Assembly: GCA_019264505.1 (NCBI GenBank)
Contig: JAHUZY010000275.1
Coordinates: 1 to 5,660 of the forward strand
Source: Phenylobacterium sp.
Lineage (GTDB): Bacteria > Pseudomonadota > Alphaproteobacteria > Caulobacterales > Caulobacteraceae
Direction of reading: 5' to 3'
DNA length: 5,660 nucleotides
Part shown: piece by piece, positions 1-5,660 of the stretch
Layout: the number at the start of each line of letters is the position of its first letter
How positions within the stretch are numbered: the first letter of the stretch is position 1
Position numbers and translations under genes: made by a program
The notes under the pieces: model-generated
What the model saw: only the letters and a program-made list of their open reading frames with translations
Told to the model about the DNA's origin: nothing
Database searches by the model: none

Positions 1-3
1 GTC

Positions 4-1935
<1,932 letters not shown>

Positions 1936-1940
1936 CGAAT

Positions 1941-1945
1941 TCTCC
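1941..1945 (-). promoter_or_regulatory. Ribosome binding site of rpoD
   Basis: GGAGA reads on the minus strand with its GGAG six bases before the ATG at 1935. It decides the start of rpoD in favour of 1935 over the upstream TTG at 2004. Confidence 0.8.
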
Positions 1946-1959
1946 GGTTCGGTCCGCCG

Positions 1960-1965
1960 CCTCCT
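1960..1965 (-). promoter_or_regulatory. Perfect Shine-Dalgarno hexamer without a start codon
   Basis: AGGAGG on the minus strand lies 24 bases upstream of the rpoD ATG, too far to serve it directly, and no ATG, GTG or TTG follows at 4-12 bases. It could be a ribosome standby site in the rpoD leader or chance in purine-rich DNA. The sequence is certain; the function is not. Confidence 0.3.
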
Positions 1966-1989
1966 GCAAGGAACGGGCCGATCATGACT

Positions 1990-2016
1990 AACAGGGGCCG
2001 ACAACGGCCGTCTAAG
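1990..2016 (-). promoter_or_regulatory. Weak heat-shock-like promoter candidate for rpoD
   Basis: On the minus strand CTTAGA (2016-2011) and CCCCTGTT (1997-1990) are separated by 13 bases, resembling the sigma-32 pattern CTTGAA / CCCCATNT at 4 of 6 and 5 of 7 informative positions. Transcription would start about 45-50 bases before the rpoD ATG. rpoD has an internal heat-shock promoter in E. coli, which makes the idea reasonable, but the match is weak and overlaps the hairpin. A poor sigma-70-like -35 (TTGAAG, 2038-2033) is also present over the dnaG stop, with no good -10. Confidence 0.18.
1996..2009 (-). other. Short perfect hairpin in the dnaG-rpoD gap
   Basis: GGCCG and CGGCC form a 5-bp all-GC stem around a four-base loop (UUGU in the minus-strand RNA), 25 bases after the dnaG stop. 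No U-run follows in the RNA, so it is not a convincing intrinsic terminator. It might act as a processing or stability element between dnaG and rpoD. Confidence 0.35.
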
Positions 2017-2034
2017 TACGACCCGAAACCGGCT

Positions 2035-3924
2035 TCAATCGTTCCACTCTCTGGTCGCGCGTCTGAGTGCGTCGCGTTCCCCCTTTAGACGCTCGAAGGC
2101 TTCCATCTCCGAACGACCCCGAAGGTTTCCCTTCGAGGCGTCGAGCGCCTTGTCGAGCGACGCCAGCCGTGAGAGGCGGGCGAAGGCTTGCGACCACTGC
2201 GAATTCGCGGCTTCGAGGGAGACATCCGGTTTCAAAAAGGGCGCGCCCGATTTCGCAGCGGCCCGGTCGATGTCTGTCAGCAGCGCATTAAACCCGCATA
2301 ATGCGAGATGGCGCGTCAGGCTGTCGGAGTCAAGGTGGTCGGACTCCAGCCGCAGGCGAATGATTTCCTTGACCAATTCACAGAGCGCCGGTTCGCCGAA
2401 CCCATCAGTGGCGAAGGCGTCCTCCAGATGGGCCTCCAGAACCGCCGGATGGGCCAGCGCATAGGCCGCAAGGGCGGCCGGCGCGGGCTCCAGCCCCGTG
2501 GCCAGGCGACCGGCGGCGGCCTTGCCCTGGGCCGTGGGGGGCTGGGGGCTTTCCCAGGCGCCTGCGCCCTTCCAGCGTCCCTGGCGGGGGCCTGAGGGCC
2601 GCCAGGGCGGCCGCTGACCCTGAGGCGCGTCAGCCTTGCGGAAGATGCCGTCGTATCGCTCCAGCAGGTCCTGCCGGTAGGCCTGCTGCAGGTCGGGATC
2701 GGCGATGGACGCGGCGGCTTGCCGCAGGCGGCCTTTCAGTCCCGCGCGTCGCTCGGGCGTATCCAGGGGCTCCAGCTCCCGTTCGCGCTCGAACAGGGCC
2801 TGGGCGAAGGGGGTGGTGGCGGCCAGCTGTTGGCGGAGCGCCACAGGCCCCTGCTCGCGGAGCACGTCGTCGGGGTCCTTGCCCCCCTCCACCAGGGAGA
2901 ACTGGAAGCTTTTGCCGGGCTTCAGGATCGGCAGGGCCCGGTCCATGGCGCGAAACGCCGCCTGTCGCCCGGCCCGGTCGCCGTCAAAGCAGAGGGTAGG
3001 CTCAGGATGCAGCCGCCAGAGCATCTCCATCTGCTCTTCGGTGAGCGCCGTGCCCATGGGGGCCACCGCGGCCACGCCGGCCCGGTGACAGGCGATGGCG
3101 TCCATATAGCCTTCCACCACCACCAGGGGCGGGCTCTCGCCCGAGGGCGCGGCGCCCAGGATCTTGCGCGCCTCGCCCATCCCATAGAGCACATGGCCCT
3201 TGTGGAAGACCGAGGTCTCCGGTCCGTTCAGGTACTTGGCCCGGGCCTTGGGATCCATGGCCCGGCCGCCGAAGGAGACGATGCGCCCTCGCCCATCGGC
3301 GATGGGGAACATGATCCGGTCGCGGAAGCGGTCATAGGGCGCGCCGCCGTCCTCGGGCGCAATCAGCAGGCCGGCCTCCACCAGCTCGTGCGGACGCGCG
3401 CCCTTGGCCACCAGGTAGTCCTTCAGGGCCGTGCGGCCCCCCGGCGCATAGCCGACGCCAAACCTCGCCCATTCTGTTTCGGGCAGGCCGCGCGCCGCCA
3501 GATAGTCCCGCGCCTCGCGGCCAACGGGGCGGCGCAGCTCGGCCTGGAACCAGGCGCTGGCCTGCTCCAGCCATTCCGCGAGGCCCTGGCGCACCCGGTC
3601 GCGCTCCGCTGACTGGGGATCGGGCGCCGGCATGGGCACGCCGGCCTCGGCGGCCAGCCGCTCGACCGCCTCCATGAAGGTCAGCCGCTCGGTCTCCTGC
3701 AGGAAGGTGATCAGGTCGCCATTCTTGCCCGACGAGAAGTCGAAGAACTGGCCCTTCTCGTCATTGACGAAAAAGGACGGGCTCCGCTCCTTGGTGAAGG
3801 GTGACAGGCCGACGAACTCGCGGCCCTGCTTGCGCAGCTTCACCGTGCGCCCGATCACGTCGGAGGGGCGCAGGCGGGCCTTGATCTCATCGAGGAACCG
3901 TTCGTCGAACTTCACCCCCGACAT
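2035..3924 (-). CDS. dnaG: DNA primase DnaG
   Basis: Replicative primase that makes RNA primers at the fork and binds DnaB helicase through its C-terminus; 629 aa, normal length. The N-terminal zinc-ribbon-like domain is at about residues 36-70 (GLSPFTKERSPSF...FFDFSSGKNGD). All four positions that are Cys/His ligands in classical primases are replaced: S41, T44, D62 and S65. The RNA polymerase domain follows: RFGVGYAP (154-161), RFRDRIMFPI and FGGRAM (199-223), and YLNGPET (231-237). The TOPRIM core has EGYMD (E271, D275), FDGDRAGR (D314, D316) and GGKDPDD (347-353), so the metal-binding acidic residues are intact. A Pro/Gly/Gln-rich linker spans 430-475, and a helical helicase-binding domain runs from about 476 to 629. 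The ATG at 3924 has no Shine-Dalgarno sequence at normal distance; the nearest purine-rich stretch (GAAGGG) overlaps the upstream sigma gene's stop. An alternative GTG four codons in (3915) is no better supported. The product and catalytic competence are clear; the exact start is less certain. Confidence 0.97.
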   Translation of the reverse strand: MSGVKFDERFLDEIKARLRPSDVIGRTVKLRKQGREFVGLSPFTKERSPSFFVNDEKGQFFDFSSGKNGDLITFLQETERLTFMEAVERLAAEAGVPMPAPDPQSAERDRVRQGLAEWLEQASAWFQAELRRPVGREARDYLAARGLPETEWARFGVGYAPGGRTALKDYLVAKGARPHELVEAGLLIAPEDGGAPYDRFRDRIMFPIADGRGRIVSFGGRAMDPKARAKYLNGPETSVFHKGHVLYGMGEARKILGAAPSGESPPLVVVEGYMDAIACHRAGVAAVAPMGTALTEEQMEMLWRLHPEPTLCFDGDRAGRQAAFRAMDRALPILKPGKSFQFSLVEGGKDPDDVLREQGPVALRQQLAATTPFAQALFERERELEPLDTPERRAGLKGRLRQAAASIADPDLQQAYRQDLLERYDGIFRKADAPQGQRPPWRPSGPRQGRWKGAGAWESPQPPTAQGKAAAGRLATGLEPAPAALAAYALAHPAVLEAHLEDAFATDGFGEPALCELVKEIIRLRLESDHLDSDSLTRHLALCGFNALLTDIDRAAAKSGAPFLKPDVSLEAANSQWSQAFARLSRLASLDKALDASKGNLRGRSEMEAFERLKGERDALRRATREWND

Positions 3925-3953
3925 ATGCGCCAGGGCGCCGACGGCGTCACCCT

Positions 3954-4832
3954 TCAGCGGTCAAGGTGGGCCAGCTTTTCAGGGTTACGGATGATGTAGA
4001 TGGCCGACAGGCGGCCATCCTCGCTCGGCTGAAAGGCGATGGTCATCGGCCCGTCGTCCGGCTCTACGATCAGTCCTGGCAGGCCGTTGATGCGAACCGC
4101 GCGATACTGCAGGGGGCGGTCGCCTGGCGTCGGCCACGCGCCCCGCCAGGCCAGGCCCTCCAGCATGGCGACAATGTCCGCCGGCCCGACCAGGGGACGC
4201 AGGGCGGCGCTGCGTTTGCCCCCGCCGTCGGTGACCATCACCGCGTCTTCGGCCAGCAGGGATCGCAGACCCGCCATGTCGCCCCTGGCCGCGGCGGCCA
4301 TGAAGGCGCTGGCCAGGCGTGTGGCGGCCTGCTGATCGACCGTGTAGCGCGGCTTGGCCGCCTGGAGGTGCGCCCGCGCACGGCTGGCGATCTGCCGCAC
4401 CGCCGCCTCGCTGCGCTCGAGCGTCTGGGCGACGGCGGCATAGTCCTCGTCGAACACCTCGTGCAGGAGGAAGACGGCGCGCTCCAATGGCGACAGGCGC
4501 TCAAGGGCGAGCAGGAAGGCCACGGAAACATCTTCCGCCCGCTCCAGCGGGTCTTCGGTCAGGTCCTCGATCAGGGGCTCGGGCAACCAGGGGCCGCGAT
4601 AGGCCTCGCGCCGGACCTTGGCCGCGCGCAGACGATCAAGACAGAGACGGCTGGTGGTGCGGACCAGCCATGCGGCGGGTTCCTCGACCTGCTCGCGTGA
4701 CCGGCTCCAGCGGATCCAGGCGTCCTGAACCACGTCTTCGGCTTCGGCGACCGAACCCAGCATCCGGTAGGCGAGCCGCCGCATCCGCGGCCGCTGCGCT
4801 TCGAAGATCGCGAGATCAGGCGTTGGGGTCAC
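3954..4832 (-). CDS. ECF sigma factor, ECF41/SigJ group, with fused SnoaL-like C-terminal domain
   Basis: Alternative sigma factor of 292 aa, longer than the roughly 170-200 aa of ordinary ECF sigmas because of a C-terminal extension. Sigma region 2 is at about residues 8-75 (LAYRMLGSVAEAEDVVQDAWIRW, then WLVRTTSRLCLDRLR). Sigma region 4 is at 105-160 (LSPLERAVFLLHEVFDEDY, then a helix-turn-helix ending SEAAVRQIASRARAHL). The extension (about 168-290) resembles the NTF2/SnoaL fold. Three motifs remembered as ECF41 hallmarks are visible: WLPEP in the linker (82-86), DGGGK (202-206) and NPEKL (283-287). In this group the extension modulates sigma activity, and no separate anti-sigma gene is expected; none is seen in the window. 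The GTG start at 4832 overlaps the stop of the AhpD-like gene by four bases (GTGA), with GAGG seven bases upstream, suggesting translational coupling. The signal sensed is unknown for this protein. dnaG begins 29 bp downstream. Confidence 0.93.
   Translation of the reverse strand: MTPTPDLAIFEAQRPRMRRLAYRMLGSVAEAEDVVQDAWIRWSRSREQVEEPAAWLVRTTSRLCLDRLRAAKVRREAYRGPWLPEPLIEDLTEDPLERAEDVSVAFLLALERLSPLERAVFLLHEVFDEDYAAVAQTLERSEAAVRQIASRARAHLQAAKPRYTVDQQAATRLASAFMAAAARGDMAGLRSLLAEDAVMVTDGGGKRSAALRPLVGPADIVAMLEGLAWRGAWPTPGDRPLQYRAVRINGLPGLIVEPDDGPMTIAFQPSEDGRLSAIYIIRNPEKLAHLDR
4829..4832 (-). other. Four-base stop/start overlap (GTGA) coupling the AhpD-like gene to the ECF sigma gene
   Basis: The GTG start of the sigma factor and the TGA stop of the AhpD-like gene share bases. 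GAGG at 4840-4843 lies seven bases upstream of the GTG. Together these support termination-reinitiation and the choice of GTG over the later internal ATG codon (residue 17). Confidence 0.8.
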
Positions 4833-5380
4833 AGGACGCCCTCACTCTGCATTGGGACCATGGGCCGACCATCCACGATCACCCGGGCGCAGCTTCCTCC
4901 ATGGCCCATGGCATACTTCAGCGTCGGATAAAGCCTGGCGGTCGTCAGGGTGAGCGCGAGGGCCGCCAGCCCGCGCTCCCCCCAATGGTTCAGAACCTCC
5001 TCGCGCAGGCGATCGGCGAGCGCCAGGTCTCGCCCCAGGGTGGCCCGTGCGAACCGCCAGGCGATGGCGGCGTCCGATCCCATGGCGTCCTGATCTCCAT
5101 TGAGGATGGCGCGCAGCACCTCTGGCGCGACCCCCGCGGCGGCGGCCCTGTCGACAGCCAACTGTATACAAGGCCCGCAATCTTCCGACAGGGTGGCGAC
5201 AATCTCCGCAGCCACCAGGGCCGCCAGGGGCGCGGCCGACCTCGGCGCCATGCCGCTGACCAGGTTGAACTTCAGGAGGCTGACGGGGCTCGCCGCCAGA
5301 AGCCGGCGCAGATAGCCGGCGTCGTAAGACCAGGTCCGTTCGAAACGGTCGAGCTGGCGCGACAGAAGGGTCTTCAGCAT
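4829..5380 (-). CDS. Carboxymuconolactone decarboxylase/AhpD-like family protein
   Basis: Protein of 183 aa, mostly helical, with the AhpD/CMD-like core around a CGPC motif (residues 68-71) preceded by two acidic residues (E66, D67). Cytoplasmic; no signal peptide is seen. Classical AhpD enzymes reduce peroxiredoxin partners using Cys-X-X-Cys plus histidines within and just after the motif. Here CXXC is present, but the residue inside it is Pro and the one four places after the second Cys is Ala75, so the usual proton-relay histidines are missing. A later Cys (C164) sits near the C-terminus in MGHGGSCARV. Thiol redox chemistry is therefore plausible, but decarboxylase or peroxidase activity cannot be assigned. 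The ATG at 5380 directly follows the TGA of the membrane gene, with GGAGG five bases upstream; the stop overlaps the ECF41 sigma start. CMD proteins are recurrent neighbours and likely targets of ECF41 sigmas, which fits this context. Confidence 0.88.
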   Translation of the reverse strand: MLKTLLSRQLDRFERTWSYDAGYLRRLLAASPVSLLKFNLVSGMAPRSAAPLAALVAAEIVATLSEDCGPCIQLAVDRAAAAGVAPEVLRAILNGDQDAMGSDAAIAWRFARATLGRDLALADRLREEVLNHWGERGLAALALTLTTARLYPTLKYAMGHGGSCARVIVDGRPMVPMQSEGVL

Positions 5381-5660
5381 TCAGGCCTCCCCCGCCGCAC
5401 GCCAGACCAGGACCGAGGCTGCCAGCGCTGGAAGGAATACGCCCGGGAGGTCGCGGGCCAGGTCGCCAAGGCTGGACCGGCCGCAGACCGTGTCGAACAG
5501 GTGGACGCCCGCATGCAGGACCAGGAAACCGGCCGCCGCCAGCAGAGCCGGCCAGGCCCTGTGCGGTCGCCAGGCGACGGCGGCCAGCGCAAAGGCGCAG
5601 ACCAGATAGGCCGCGCCGATATCCCGGACGAAGTGGCCGTTGAAAGCCCCGGTCTTCACC
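5381..5660 (-). CDS. Small integral membrane protein, 5' end outside the window
   Basis: Only the C-terminal 92 or so residues are visible; the frame is open to the window edge and the true start is probably beyond it. A GTG at 5659 opens the visible frame, but the sequence after it (NGHFVRDIGAAYL) looks like the interior of a family member, so I treat the gene as partial. Three hydrophobic segments are visible, at about residues 13-30, 37-57 and 71-87 of the visible part, separated by short Arg-containing loops, so it is an inner-membrane protein with at least three membrane spans. A single Cys (C59) lies in the loop after span two, and there are His residues in span two (HAGVH). I do not recognise a named family with confidence; DoxX-like or DUF4345-like small four-helix proteins are possibilities only. 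Its TGA abuts the AhpD-like gene's ATG, so the two are almost certainly cotranscribed and translationally coupled, and it probably belongs to the ECF41 sigma's operon. Confidence 0.75.
   Translation of the reverse strand, partial: VKTGAFNGHFVRDIGAAYLVCAFALAAVAWRPHRAWPALLAAAGFLVLHAGVHLFDTVCGRSSLGDLARDLPGVFLPALAASVLVWRAAGEA
5386..5390 (-). promoter_or_regulatory. Ribosome binding site of the AhpD-like gene
   Basis: GGAGG lies five bases before the ATG at 5380 and overlaps the last codons of the membrane protein gene. It fixes the start and indicates coupled translation across the TGAATG junction. Confidence 0.8.

Noticed and set aside
1936..2004. N-terminal extension of RpoD by 23 residues from a TTG start
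   Set aside because: The extension is Arg/Pro-rich, unlike sigma region 1.1. The ATG at 1935 has GGAG at ideal spacing.
2597..2612. GC-rich inverted repeat (GGCCGC ... GCGGCC) inside dnaG
   Set aside because: It lies in the coding sequence of the Pro/Gly-rich linker and has no T-run on either side. Best explained by codon bias for Arg, Pro and Gly.
3084..3090. TGTCACC on the minus strand, resembling the ECF41 -35 element
   Set aside because: It is inside dnaG and no CGTC follows at about 16-17 bases. A similar TGTCACC near 3800 also lacks a -10.
5149..5170. Palindrome TGTCGACA and nearby TGTATACA in the AhpD-like gene as possible operators
   Set aside because: Both are within the coding sequence around the CGPC motif, far from any start, with no repeated pattern elsewhere in the window.

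Overview
The window is a stretch of high-GC chromosome from an alphaproteobacterium, most likely of the Caulobacter/Phenylobacterium/Brevundimonas group (Caulobacterales). This placement rests on the sequence of the principal sigma factor, the dnaG-rpoD gene order and the base composition. It comes from recalled family resemblance, not from a database search. All five protein-coding genes lie on the minus strand, so transcription runs from the high-coordinate end to the low-coordinate end.

In order of transcription, positions 5660-3954 hold an accessory module. It has a small membrane protein cut off by the window edge, then a carboxymuconolactone decarboxylase/AhpD-like protein with a CGPC motif, then an ECF sigma factor of the ECF41/SigJ type with a fused SnoaL-like C-terminal domain. 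The membrane gene's stop abuts the AhpD-like gene's start (TGAATG). The AhpD-like gene's stop overlaps the sigma factor's GTG start by four bases (GTGA). This is a typical, tightly coupled ECF41 operon. In that group the sigma factor is commonly encoded beside a carboxymuconolactone decarboxylase, oxidoreductase or epimerase gene, and it carries its own regulatory domain instead of relying on a separate anti-sigma factor.

Positions 3924-4 hold the core macromolecular-synthesis pair: dnaG (DNA primase) and rpoD (principal sigma factor). Only 29 bp separate the ECF sigma stop from dnaG, so dnaG may be read partly from the accessory operon. A 99-bp gap between dnaG and rpoD holds the rpoD ribosome binding site, a second perfect Shine-Dalgarno sequence with no start codon, a small perfect hairpin and weak promoter-like sequences. 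There is no intergenic stretch over 300 bp. No RNA gene, CRISPR array, insertion sequence or transposon end was seen.

The points most worth a second look are the placement of an alternative sigma factor module directly upstream of the housekeeping primase/sigma pair, the loss of all four zinc ligands in the DnaG N-terminal domain, and an AhpD-like protein that keeps CXXC but lacks the usual histidines. Nothing here is clearly a wholly undescribed system.
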